From an uncultured Alphaproteobacteria bacterium (GTDB taxonomy: Bacteria > Pseudomonadota > Alphaproteobacteria > CALKHQ01): a DNA stretch of 11,097 nucleotides. Location: contig CALKHQ010000088.1 in assembly GCA_937988735.1 (NCBI GenBank), forward strand, positions 1 through 11,097. Direction: 5' to 3'. The notes beneath the pieces are model-generated. The model was not told where the DNA came from. It worked only from the letters and a program-made list of their open reading frames with translations, and did not search any database. Below are positions 1-8,057 of the stretch, piece by piece (position 1 is the stretch's first letter; the number at the start of each line of letters is the position of its first letter). A program made the position numbers and the translations under genes.

Positions 1-590
1 CGCCGGTCGATCTCGCCGCCGGTGAACTGCTCCGGAGACATGTAGCTCGGCGTGCCGACGACCGAGCCGTGGGCGGTCATGCTGGTGGAATCGATGCGGG
101 CAATGCCGAAGTCGGTCACCTTCACGGTGCCGTCCTTCAGGATGATGATGTTGCCCGGCTTGATGTCGCGATGGACGATGCCGTTGGCGTGGGCGTACTG
201 CAGCGCGTCGAGCACCTGGGAGATGATGTCCACCGCCTGCCCCCGGTCCGGCCGCTCCGGCCCGCGGATGATGTCGCCGAGCTCGCGGCCCTCGACATAC
301 TCCATGACGATGTACGGCATGCCGTCCTGCTCGCCGAACTCGAACACCGTCACGATGTTCTGGTGCAGGCAGCGGCCGGCGGCGCGCGCCTCGCGGCGGA
401 AACGCTGCAGCCAGTCGGCGCCCTCGTCGCCGGAAAGCAGGTTGCGGTGGACGGTCTTGATGGCGACGTAGCGGTCGATGCCCTCGTCGTAGCCCTTGTA
501 GACCACGCCCATGGCACCGCGGCCGAGCACGGACTCGATCCGGTACCGGCCAATCGACTCGATCGTGCTGCCGCCAGAGTTGCTCACCAT
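1..590 (-). CDS. ppkA: PpkA-like serine/threonine protein kinase, partial (C-terminus off the left edge)
   Basis: N-terminal 196 residues of a Hanks-type Ser/Thr kinase, read from an ATG at 588-590; the rest lies outside the window. Visible motifs: glycine-rich loop LGRGAMGVVYKG (about residues 22-33), VAIK with the ATP-anchoring Lys45, helix-C Glu67, catalytic loop HRDIKPGN (140-147), DFG (160-162) and GTPSYMSPEQ (179-188). All catalytic residues are intact, so this looks like an active kinase. The start is supported by AAGAGGA (complement of 595-601) 4 nt upstream. It follows the haem/HAMP sensor gene by 27 nt, in the same operon as PppA, TagF and TagH. In the known T6SS threonine-phosphorylation pathway, PpkA phosphorylates a T6SS target (Fha in Pseudomonas, TssL in Agrobacterium), which then engages the FHA domain. 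The subfamily assignment rests on context, because the C-terminal part that would show membrane or sensory domains is missing. Confidence 0.9.
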   Translation of the reverse strand, partial: MVSNSGGSTIESIGRYRIESVLGRGAMGVVYKGYDEGIDRYVAIKTVHRNLLSGDEGADWLQRFRREARAAGRCLHQNIVTVFEFGEQDGMPYIVMEYVEGRELGDIIRGPERPDRGQAVDIISQVLDALQYAHANGIVHRDIKPGNIIILKDGTVKVTDFGIARIDSTSMTAHGSVVGTPSYMSPEQFTGGEIDR

Positions 591-617
591 CAGGTCCTCT
601 TGCCTAGTCCGGTGCCG

Positions 618-1496
618 TCACTCGTCCAGTAGCTTCATGGCGTTCTCCAGGCTACGCCGCATCCGGTTGAATGACGCTGAAAGCGAGGCGATTTCGTCCT
701 TGCCCGCGCGCACGTACTCCGGCACGCCGCTCTCGCCCATGCTCACGCGCCCCGCGATGTCCGACATCCGCAGGACGGGCTTGATGACGACATATTGCAG
801 GATGAGGTTGATGACGATCAACACCACGATGAAGACGCTGCCCAGGGCCATCATGAACACGGTGAAGACGTCCTCGGCCCGTTCCAGCGGCACCGACATC
901 GGCACCCGCACCACCTGGGCGGCGACGGTCTCGTTCAGCTCCCAGCCGAAGCCGTTCTCGGTGCCGTAGATGTCGATCATCGGCTGCGGCGCCGCCGCGG
1001 GCGTGCTGTGGCAGCGCAGGCAGCTCTCGGTATAGACGCGGATCGGGCGCGCGAGCACCAGATAGCGCTCGCCGTCCTCCTCGTGGTCCAGCACCTGCTC
1101 GGCGAGGTTGGCGTCGGCGCGGAAGCGGTTGATGATCTCCGCCTCGAACGGGTCGGCGAGGTCGTCCGGGTTGGTCGGGTTCAGCGCCGGCTCGCGGTAG
1201 CTGTAGTCCGGGAACTGCTGCCGGACGGTGGCGAAGTTGCGCTGGGCGGCGAAGGACGGGACCGAGTGCGGCAGGAAGGTCCCGTACTCCTCCATCTGCA
1301 CCGAGAGGAGCGGGCTGATCTCGGTCGAGGTGTACTGGCGGATGGCGCTCGCCGCCTCGATCATGATCTCGGCGTTCTGCACCACCTCGTGGCGCGCGTT
1401 GCGCTCGACGATCTGGAACGACAACAGGCCTGCGAGCCCGAGGCCGACGACGAAGGCGGCCACGAGGACCAGGTTGAACTTGGTGCGCAGTCCCAT
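618..1496 (-). CDS. Membrane-bound haem-c sensor: DUF3365 (Tll0287-like) periplasmic domain plus HAMP
   Basis: 292-residue protein with two membrane segments (about 8-30 and 211-237). The intervening periplasmic domain has the DUF3365/Tll0287-like pattern: FLPHSVPSFAA near 74-84, then CLRCH (159-163), a CxxCH covalent haem-attachment motif, then IYGTENGFGWELNE and VVRVPM. After TM2 comes a HAMP-like linker (about 238-290: KPVLRMSDIAGRVSMG, then DEIASLSASFNRMRRSLENAM), and the protein stops there. It has no kinase, cyclase or methyl-accepting output domain, so a signal must pass to a partner. Known: Tll0287-like domains bind haem c and are proposed redox or gas sensors. Inference: the partner is the kinase encoded 27 nt downstream or the phosphatase 48 nt upstream. 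The ATG at 1494-1496 is the first start in frame with a membrane-anchor N-terminus; a GGAGGGG lies about 12 nt upstream, a rather long spacing. Family assignment is strong; the role in T6SS control is not proven. Confidence 0.88.
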   Translation of the reverse strand: MGLRTKFNLVLVAAFVVGLGLAGLLSFQIVERNARHEVVQNAEIMIEAASAIRQYTSTEISPLLSVQMEEYGTFLPHSVPSFAAQRNFATVRQQFPDYSYREPALNPTNPDDLADPFEAEIINRFRADANLAEQVLDHEEDGERYLVLARPIRVYTESCLRCHSTPAAAPQPMIDIYGTENGFGWELNETVAAQVVRVPMSVPLERAEDVFTVFMMALGSVFIVVLIVINLILQYVVIKPVLRMSDIAGRVSMGESGVPEYVRAGKDEIASLSASFNRMRRSLENAMKLLDE

Positions 1497-1544
1497 CTCT
1501 CGGTCGATCCCCTCCCGCCACCGCTCTCGCCTGCGTGTGTACCG

Positions 1545-2342
1545 TCAGGCCGGGTCGCCGTCGACCCAGGATGCCGGCTGGACGTCGATGACCAGAGCCG
1601 TCACGTTGTCGCGCGCGCCGGACTGCAGCGCGCGCTCGATCAGGATCTCCGGCGCTTCCTCGCAGGTGACCGTGGCGAGGACCGAGGCTATATCCGCATC
1701 ACTGACCTGACGGTTAAGCCCGTCGCTGCACAGCAGGAACCGGTCGTTCGGCGCAAGCTCGCCGGTAACGAGGTCGAGGTCGAGCCCGTGCTCGGTGCCG
1801 ACTGCGCGCGTCACCACGTTGGCGTAGGGGTGGGTCGCCGCCCGCTCCGGCTGCAGCAGGCCCTGGTCGATCAGGGTCTGCACGTAGCTGTGGTCCTTGG
1901 TGAGCAGCTGCAGCGTGCGGCCGCGGCAGCGGTACGCGCGGCTGTCGCCGGCCCACACGCAGGCGAAATGCTGGCCGTGCGCCATCAGGACGACCACCGT
2001 GCTCGCGATCACCGCGCCCTCGCCGCGCGACGCCGCCACGCTCTGGAGTGCCAGATGGACCTGGTCCAGCCGGTGCTTCACGTCGTGCAGCAGCGCGCTT
2101 GCCGATTCCGGCGGCTTGGTCGCCGCCAGCGTGTCGACGATGAGCTGGCTGGCGTAGTCGCCGGATTCGTGGCCGCCCATGCCGTCGGCGACGGCCCACA
2201 GCCCGATCGCGCCGCTGTCGAGGAAGGCGTCCTCGTTGTGCTTGCGGACGAGCCCGGTGTGGGTGAGGCCGCGCGAGCGGAAGCGGAACCGGGTGGAGGG
2301 CACGGCCGCCCGGTCGCCCACGGTCTGGTCGCCGGCTGCCAT
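1545..2342 (-). CDS. pppA: PP2C-family protein phosphatase PppA (Stp1) of the T6SS
   Basis: PPM/PP2C Ser/Thr phosphatase, 265 residues from the ATG at 2340-2342. Metal-site motifs are complete: RKHNEDAF, ADGMGGHESGDYAS, WAGDSRAYR, LLCSDGLNRQVSD and GARDNVTALVID, so the expected metal-binding aspartates are present. It has no signal peptide or membrane segment and should be cytosolic. In characterised T6SS clusters PppA reverses PpkA phosphorylation and switches the apparatus off. The frame stays open upstream and a GTG at 2376-2378 would give 277 residues, with a 29-nt overlap with tagF; neither start has a clear Shine-Dalgarno. The ATG is preferred because the added N-terminus is low-complexity, but both are compatible with translational coupling to tagF, whose stop lies at 2350-2352. 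The gene is followed after 72 nt or less by the haem sensor and kinase genes. Confidence 0.93.
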   Translation of the reverse strand: MAAGDQTVGDRAAVPSTRFRFRSRGLTHTGLVRKHNEDAFLDSGAIGLWAVADGMGGHESGDYASQLIVDTLAATKPPESASALLHDVKHRLDQVHLALQSVAASRGEGAVIASTVVVLMAHGQHFACVWAGDSRAYRCRGRTLQLLTKDHSYVQTLIDQGLLQPERAATHPYANVVTRAVGTEHGLDLDLVTGELAPNDRFLLCSDGLNRQVSDADIASVLATVTCEEAPEILIERALQSGARDNVTALVIDVQPASWVDGDPA

Positions 2343-2349
2343 CGACGTC

Positions 2350-3153
2350 TCAGCGCCCGCCGACGACGAAGCCGGCACCGCCTGGCCGCGCCCGCCCCAG
2401 GTCGTTCCAGCCCCAGCGGTCCCACGCGCCGTCGAGGAAGGCGGCGTACTGGTCCGGCGGCGGCAGCCCGCGGCAGGCGATCAGCACCGGATCGACGTCC
2501 TCCGACCCCAGCGTCCACCACAGGCTGTAGGGGTGAAGGCTGCGCCCGAGAAGCCGGTCGAGCAGGTCGGGATAGACGAGGTGCAGGTCGTCGCCGCCGA
2601 GTTCGACCCGGAGCGAATCCCAGCCCTGGTGCGTCGGCCCGTCGCCGTGCGCCGCGCCGGCCCGGTCGCGCCCGCCGTACGTCGCGCTGCCGCCCGCCGG
2701 CAGGCCGATGTCGCGCACGGCGGCGTCCAGCACCCTGATCTCGAACCCGTCCTCCAGCGAGGCGCGGACGGTGCATTCGGCCTTCCAGAACCACTCGCTC
2801 TCGGTCGCGGCCAGCACGGCGACCCGCGCGTCGCGCGGCAGGATGGCGGCGAGGCAAAGCGGGAAGTAGCGGCCGACCTGGTCGACGCTGGGCATGACCA
2901 CGCCCACCGCCGGCCGGTCGCCGCAGATGCCGGCGCTGAGCGCGAAGCGCCACACGGGGCTGGTGAGGTAGTAGCGCAGCCACTGCTCGCCGAGATCGGC
3001 GCGGCTGCGCTCGATCGCCGTCTGCAGCCAGAGATCCCAGGGCCGGAGGAAGGAATCGGGCAGGGTGTGGCGGATGAAGTCGCCGGTGAGCGGAACCTTC
3101 CCGAAATAGCCGCAGGCCGGCCGGTCGGTCAGCTTCAGAGCGTGGTCGGACAC
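2350..3153 (-). CDS. tagF: TagF (ImpM), post-translational repressor of T6SS assembly
   Basis: 267-residue TagF/DUF2094 family protein. Recognised by GYFGKVPLTGDFIRHTLP (15-32), VGRYFPL (93-99), SEWFWKAE (119-126), SLWWTLGS (210-217) and GLPPPDQYAAFLDG (229-242), a pattern characteristic of this family, at the full usual length. It is expected to be cytosolic; in Pseudomonas and Agrobacterium TagF proteins repress T6SS activity by sequestering Fha or otherwise blocking it. The start is a GTG at 3151-3153, inside the end of tssM (19-nt overlap with its TGA at 3135-3137). It is well supported by GAGGGAG five nt upstream. Downstream, tagF abuts or overlaps pppA; in Agrobacterium the two are one fused protein, so here they look like a split version. 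The overlaps suggest coupled translation of tssM, tagF and pppA. Confidence 0.95.
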   Translation of the reverse strand: MSDHALKLTDRPACGYFGKVPLTGDFIRHTLPDSFLRPWDLWLQTAIERSRADLGEQWLRYYLTSPVWRFALSAGICGDRPAVGVVMPSVDQVGRYFPLCLAAILPRDARVAVLAATESEWFWKAECTVRASLEDGFEIRVLDAAVRDIGLPAGGSATYGGRDRAGAAHGDGPTHQGWDSLRVELGGDDLHLVYPDLLDRLLGRSLHPYSLWWTLGSEDVDPVLIACRGLPPPDQYAAFLDGAWDRWGWNDLGRARPGGAGFVVGGR

Positions 3154-6100
3154 CGGAACTCCCTCAGCTCTGGCATGACGAACGGGTTGGTCACGCCTTC
3201 GGCCCCGACTTCGATGGTCAGAGACCGCTCGCCCGCAGCTATCGTTACATCCAGTTTATCAGAGGTTGTACCGGGTTGAACATCGGCCGCGTCAAGCATG
3301 CGGAACCAGCCCCACGGCCCCTGATAGGTGGCGGAATTGGGCTGGCCGGCAATGGGCGGCGTGAAGGCGATGCTGGCCCCCGGCGGCCCGTCCGGCCCCG
3401 GCCACACCATGCGCACCGGCGTGTTCGGCCCGAAGGAATAGCGCATCACCTGCCCGTCCACCGTCAGTACCGCCCGGTTGATGGTTTCCGACATCACGTC
3501 GGGCGTCACCGTGAACTGCACCGAGGGCGTCGCCCCCGCCGCGAAGAACACCTTTCGGATCGCATCGGCGCGCTCGAACTGCTGCAGCGCGGCGTTGGAC
3601 AGGTTGAGGCTCACCGCCTCCGGCTTCCATTCCCACGGCTTCTTCGACACGTCCACGAGCTGGGCCAGGTTCTGCTGGAAGAAGCTGTCGAGCAGCCCGC
3701 CGGGGCCGAGCACCTGGGCGAAGGCGACCAGGCTCACCTCGTTTGCGCTCAGGGGATCGAAGGGATAGCGATTGGCGAGCGCCTGCTCGCACGCCGGCAG
3801 CACGGTGGTCTCGTAGCTCTGGCGGAGCTGGCTGCGCGCCCCGCCGGCGCTGACGGTGGCGGTGGCGGCCATCACCTCGGCGACCACGCCGCCCAGCGGC
3901 TCGGGCAGGGTGCCCGACGCCTCGTTCACCTTCTGCAGCGCCGCGGCCAGCTCCTGCGGCATCGTCCCGCCGCTGGTCTGCAGCGCGTTGAGGCCGCGGT
4001 AGAGGTCACGGAAGTCGGAGAGCAGCCCGTCGAGCGCCGGCGGCTGGCCGTCGGCGCCGTAGACCAGCGCGTGCAGGTCGGCGAACTGGTCGTTGACATA
4101 CTGCCCCGGCTGCGGCGCCGGCGTGGTCGCCGCGGCATCGCCGGTGCCGAGCAGGCCGCCGCCGTCCGTCGCGGGCGGGGCGGCGGCCGCATCCCCGCCG
4201 CCCTGGGCAGCCGCGTCCGTCGCGGCCGGGTCGGCAGCCGGCGGCGCCGGCTGCGGCCGCGCCAGCGTCGTTTCCTGCGCCGCGTCGGTGAGAAAGGTCT
4301 TCAGCGGCGAGTTTGGGCTGGAGAGGATGTTCAGCACCGCCCGCGCATCGTCCAGCGATTCCACCGGGCGCACGGTCACGTCGTTGAGCAGCCGGTCCCA
4401 CTGCTCGACGTAGTCGTTGAGGTAGGACTGGGTGACGCCCTCGCGGAAGCGCGCCAGGGCCGCCTGCTGGTCGGCGGCGGTCGCGTCCCCGCTCAGCACC
4501 CAGTTCTGGCTCGCGACCCGGTTGGAGATCGCGTCCAGCGACGGCAGGAACACCTCGGTGAAGCCGCGATAGGTGTAGAGGCCGGGCACGCCGGCGGTGA
4601 GTGGCGTGCCTTCCGAGCGGCGGATGATGACGCGGTCGCCCTGCGGGCCGATGTGGTCGATGACCCGCCAGGTCGGCAGGCTGCGCGCGGCGTCGCTGCC
4701 CTTGATCGCCTCGTAGGCCTCCCCCTCCAGCGGGATCGAGACCAGCGCCTGGCGCGCCTGCTGGACGAGGCCGTTGTCCAGCGCAAAGTTGTAGTCGCGG
4801 TTGGCGAGCAGCACGTCGAGGTGGCCGGCGAGCCGGCTGCGCAGGGCGGCGTTGTCGTCGCCGGGGTAGAGCGCCTCCCAGTCGGCGACGATGACCCGCC
4901 GCACCAGCGAGGCATCCATCTCGCCGACCTCGCCCAGCATCAGATAGGCGCGCAGATAGTCGTAGAGCCGGTCCTGGTCGGCGAGGTTGTCGCGCAGCTT
5001 GTCCTCGAGGTGCAGGAACAGCCGCGGCCCCAGCATCCGGTTCAGGCCGCGCACATAGGCATCTGAGGCCTGGCCGTGCAGCTTCTCGCCCTGGTAGAGG
5101 CCGAAGGTGAGCTCCAGCGGCGGGTCGCTGACGTCGACGTCATAGCCGACGGGAAGCGCGCGCAGGCGGTCGAGAAGCCCGCTCACCGTGGCGAAGTCGG
5201 TGTCGTCGACCGGGTTCACCGTGATGCCGGCGAGGGCCGTCTCGTAGTCGCGGATGGCCTGGTCGGTGTCAGCGATCAGGTCGCGGTTGCCGACGAAGCT
5301 GAGGCCGAAGCCGACCAGCACCGCGGCCAGCAGCAGGCCGATCACCGCATAGCCGACGCGGCGGATCCAGATCCGCCGCCGTTCCCGTGGCGAGCGGGCG
5401 ACCGCGATGTAGGCTTCGGGGAACGCCACCTCGCGCAGCACGCGGGTGAGGAAGTAGGAGCGCCCGCCGCCGCTGAACGCCGGAAGGGTGCTGCGGCTGA
5501 CGCCGAAGCGGGCGGCGAGCGCGCCCATCAGCCGGTCGATCGGCGTGCCTTCCTGGGTGCCGCTGGTGAAGTAGACGCCGCGCAGCATCGGCCGTTCCTC
5601 GAACTGGCTCGGCCGGAACACGGCATCGAGGAACTCCTGCAGCAGGTCGCGCAGCGAGGCCATCTGGGCCGGGAAGCCGTAGACGAGAGCGCGGCGCTCG
5701 ATATCGACCTCGCGGTGCATGCGGTCGACCAGCCGCTGGTTCAGGCGATCGACCAGCAGGTCGAACTCGCGGCTGAACGCGGCGGCGGTGCCCTCGACGT
5801 TGCGGCCGTCGTCGAGGGCGAAGGTCATGCCCCAGACCTGCTGCCGCTCCTCGCCGCCCAGCTCGTCGAAGAACTCGGTGAAGCCGGCGACCAGGTCGCA
5901 CTTGGTCAGCAGCACGTAGATCGGGAACCGCTGGCGCAGCCGCTGGTGCAGCTCGTTGATCCGGGTGCGGATGATGCGGGCGTGCTCGGCGCGCGCGGTC
6001 TCGTCCATCGCCATCACCTCGTTGATGGCGATGACGATGAAGACGCCGTTGATCGGCTGCCGCGGCCGGTTGCGCCGCAGCAGGTCGAGGAAACCGAGCC

Positions 6101-6719
6101 AGGCCCCGGTATCGACCGCCGATCGCGTGTCCTGGGTGGTGTAGCGGCCGGCGGTGTCGATCAGCACCGCCTCGTCGGTGAACCACCAGTCGCAGTTGCG
6201 GGTGCCGCCGACGCCGCGCACCGCCTCGGTGCCCAGCTTGTCGGCGAGCACGAAGCGGAGGCCGGACTTGACCAGCGCCGTCGTCTTGCCGGAGCCCGGC
6301 GGGCCGATCAGCATGTACCACGGCAGCTGGTAGAGATAGCGCCGGCCGAAGCCGCGGCCGAACTTCGCGCTGCGCAGCAGCCGCATTGCCTCGCGCATCC
6401 GCTCGCGCAGCGTCGCGAGCTCCTGCGCGGTCATCTCCGCGTCCTCGTCGGCCACCGCGGCGGCGCCGGCCGCGTCCAGCTCCTCCACCATCCGCTTGTT
6501 GGCGCGAAGCGAGCGCAGCATCGAGAAGATGACGACGGCGAAGTAGATGATGACGACGACGAGGATCGCCACCAGCCGCCACAGCGGATCCTCGAACGGG
6601 TAGACGCCGCCAAAGCCGATCGCCCCGAACAGGAACCAGATCGTCAGGCACAGCAGGACGATGCCGACCAGCGACCAGAACCAGGGGGACTTGATGACGC
6701 GGGCGAGGAGGGAGAGCAT
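3135..6719 (-). CDS. tssM: TssM (IcmF/VasK), inner-membrane core protein of the T6SS
   Basis: 1194 residues, normal for TssM. Two N-terminal membrane segments (about 11-33 and 48-67) are followed by a cytoplasmic P-loop domain: Walker A GPPGSGKT (139-146), Walker B-like AVLIDTAGRY (184-193) and TKCD (272-275). A third membrane segment (about 455-476) precedes the long periplasmic region. IcmF-related repeats follow, then a 55-residue Ala/Pro/Gly-rich stretch (about 818-872), then the conserved C-terminal domain with VRMVWPGPDG and GPWGWFRMLDAAD. The protein ends in EFRCPTTL, a typical terminus. TssM bridges TssL in the inner membrane and the TssJ lipoprotein in the outer membrane. An intact Walker A suggests an NTP-binding form, as in Agrobacterium TssM. 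ATG at 6717-6719 lies 6 nt after the tssL stop; the reading frame is uninterrupted. Confidence 0.98.
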   Translation of the reverse strand: MLSLLARVIKSPWFWSLVGIVLLCLTIWFLFGAIGFGGVYPFEDPLWRLVAILVVVIIYFAVVIFSMLRSLRANKRMVEELDAAGAAAVADEDAEMTAQELATLRERMREAMRLLRSAKFGRGFGRRYLYQLPWYMLIGPPGSGKTTALVKSGLRFVLADKLGTEAVRGVGGTRNCDWWFTDEAVLIDTAGRYTTQDTRSAVDTGAWLGFLDLLRRNRPRQPINGVFIVIAINEVMAMDETARAEHARIIRTRINELHQRLRQRFPIYVLLTKCDLVAGFTEFFDELGGEERQQVWGMTFALDDGRNVEGTAAAFSREFDLLVDRLNQRLVDRMHREVDIERRALVYGFPAQMASLRDLLQEFLDAVFRPSQFEERPMLRGVYFTSGTQEGTPIDRLMGALAARFGVSRSTLPAFSGGGRSYFLTRVLREVAFPEAYIAVARSPRERRRIWIRRVGYAVIGLLLAAVLVGFGLSFVGNRDLIADTDQAIRDYETALAGITVNPVDDTDFATVSGLLDRLRALPVGYDVDVSDPPLELTFGLYQGEKLHGQASDAYVRGLNRMLGPRLFLHLEDKLRDNLADQDRLYDYLRAYLMLGEVGEMDASLVRRVIVADWEALYPGDDNAALRSRLAGHLDVLLANRDYNFALDNGLVQQARQALVSIPLEGEAYEAIKGSDAARSLPTWRVIDHIGPQGDRVIIRRSEGTPLTAGVPGLYTYRGFTEVFLPSLDAISNRVASQNWVLSGDATAADQQAALARFREGVTQSYLNDYVEQWDRLLNDVTVRPVESLDDARAVLNILSSPNSPLKTFLTDAAQETTLARPQPAPPAADPAATDAAAQGGGDAAAAPPATDGGGLLGTGDAAATTPAPQPGQYVNDQFADLHALVYGADGQPPALDGLLSDFRDLYRGLNALQTSGGTMPQELAAALQKVNEASGTLPEPLGGVVAEVMAATATVSAGGARSQLRQSYETTVLPACEQALANRYPFDPLSANEVSLVAFAQVLGPGGLLDSFFQQNLAQLVDVSKKPWEWKPEAVSLNLSNAALQQFERADAIRKVFFAAGATPSVQFTVTPDVMSETINRAVLTVDGQVMRYSFGPNTPVRMVWPGPDGPPGASIAFTPPIAGQPNSATYQGPWGWFRMLDAADVQPGTTSDKLDVTIAAGERSLTIEVGAEGVTNPFVMPELREFRCPTTL
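3159..3165 (-). promoter_or_regulatory. Ribosome binding site deciding the tagF GTG start
   Basis: The complement reads GAGGGAG, spaced 5 nt from the GTG at 3151-3153. It lies within the last codons of tssM and fixes an overlapping GTG start for tagF rather than a later codon. Confidence 0.7.
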
Positions 6720-6725
6720 CGGCGT

Positions 6726-8054
6726 CTACCGCGGCGCCACGACTTCGATGTCCACCCGGCGGTTCTTCGCCAGGTCGGCCACCGTCTGCGCGTTGGGCAC
6801 CACCGGATCCGCGTCGGCGAGGCCCACCGCCTCCAGCTCCGTCCCGTCCATGTAGCGGGACAGCACCTCGACCACCGCCTCGGCGCGCGCCTCCGACAGC
6901 TCGACGTTGGAGGGGAAGCGTGCGGTCGAGATCCGCACGCTGTCCGTGTGGCCGATGACGCGGATGGTGCCGGTCACCTGACGCAGCCCGCCGGCGACCT
7001 CGGCGAGGATCGGGATGAACTCCTCCTCCACCGTCGCGCTGCCGCTGCGGAACATGCCGTCGGTGCCGAGGCGGATGATGACGCGGCTGTTGTCGCCGAG
7101 AAGCTCGATCGGCCCGCCCGGCACCGGCTGCAGATAGTCGTCGAGGATGTCGTAGTTGCCGGGCGGCGGCGGGACGGCGGCCGCGGCGGCGGCGGGGTCG
7201 GGCGCGGGCTCCGTCAGCTGCGGCCGGACCAGCGTGATCTCGCCCTGTGGCGGCATGCGGAACAGGTCGCGGAAGGTGACGTCGCTGTCGGTCGCGAGCA
7301 GGAAGCGCAGCACGAGGAAGACGGCGCCGGCGATGGCGACGCCGATGATCGCGGCGACCCACAGCGGCACCACCGCCCTGGCGCCGCGACGGGCGGTGAC
7401 GACGCCCCGCCAGTGCGGCGAGAGCTCGCGCTCGTAGTCGCCGCGGCGGCGGCGGATCAGGCGATGCAGCGCGTCGCGGATGCGGGCGAGCTCGGACGCG
7501 CCGTTGGGCAGCACCCGGAGGCGGCCCTCGAAGCCGAGCGCGAGGCACAGGTACATCAGCTCCAGTGCCTGCTGGTTCCGCTCCGCATCGCGCTGCATGT
7601 AGTCGAGCAGCGTGTAGAAGCGATCGCCGCCCCAGGCCTCGCGGTGGAAGGTGGTGACCATGCCCCGCTTCGACCAGCTCGAGGCGCTGCCCCAGGGCGT
7701 GTTCTGCACCACGTCGTCGACGGTGGCGCACAGCGCATACTGGCCGGCGCCGACGACCTTCGGCTCGATGCCGGCGGAGATGGCGCGGCGGGTGAACTGC
7801 TTGATCTCGTCGATGACCTGGCTGCGGAGCTGGTCGACGTTGTCGTGGCGGGCGGTGTTGCGGATGCGGTTGATGAGGCTGAGCAGCGGCGAGGCCTCGG
7901 TCACCAGCGGGTTGATCCCCGGCTGGCGCGCCAGCGTCGCGGCCGCCGGCTGGGCCGCGCGCAGCCGCTCGGCCGCGCGCCGGCCACCCGGACTGGGCCG
8001 GATGATCGTCGCCTCGGTCTCGCCGTAGTCGGCGAAGGGATCCGCGTCGCTCAT
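6726..8054 (-). CDS. tssL: TssL (DotU/IcmH) with C-terminal OmpA-like peptidoglycan-binding domain
   Basis: 442 residues, an extended TssL. The cytoplasmic DotU domain (about 48-222) contains NPLVTEASPLLSLINRIR, CATVDDVVQNTPWG, HREAWGGDRFYTLLDYM and LMYLCLALGFEGRLRV, all typical of the family. A single tail membrane segment (about 228-251) is followed by an Ala/Pro linker (281-298) and an OmpA-like domain (about 315-440) with GHTDSVRI (368-375), NVELSEARAEAV (383-394) and NRRVDIEV (431-438). The conserved Asp371 and Arg390 fit peptidoglycan diaminopimelate binding. It anchors the TssJ-TssM complex to the cell wall and contacts TssK. The N-terminal tail holds GETEATIIRPSPGGRR (11-26), a possible phosphothreonine site for PpkA/TagH. 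The ATG at 8052-8054 is 3 nt from the tssK stop, with GGAG about 8 nt upstream. Confidence 0.97.
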   Translation of the reverse strand: MSDADPFADYGETEATIIRPSPGGRRAAERLRAAQPAAATLARQPGINPLVTEASPLLSLINRIRNTARHDNVDQLRSQVIDEIKQFTRRAISAGIEPKVVGAGQYALCATVDDVVQNTPWGSASSWSKRGMVTTFHREAWGGDRFYTLLDYMQRDAERNQQALELMYLCLALGFEGRLRVLPNGASELARIRDALHRLIRRRRGDYERELSPHWRGVVTARRGARAVVPLWVAAIIGVAIAGAVFLVLRFLLATDSDVTFRDLFRMPPQGEITLVRPQLTEPAPDPAAAAAAVPPPPGNYDILDDYLQPVPGGPIELLGDNSRVIIRLGTDGMFRSGSATVEEEFIPILAEVAGGLRQVTGTIRVIGHTDSVRISTARFPSNVELSEARAEAVVEVLSRYMDGTELEAVGLADADPVVPNAQTVADLAKNRRVDIEVVAPR

Positions 8055-8057
8055 CCG

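Noticed and set aside
795..2738. A 647-codon plus-strand frame opposite the haem sensor, pppA and tagF.
   Set aside because: Antisense to three genes with full family motifs; product is repetitive in R, A, D, V and Q with no domain recognised.
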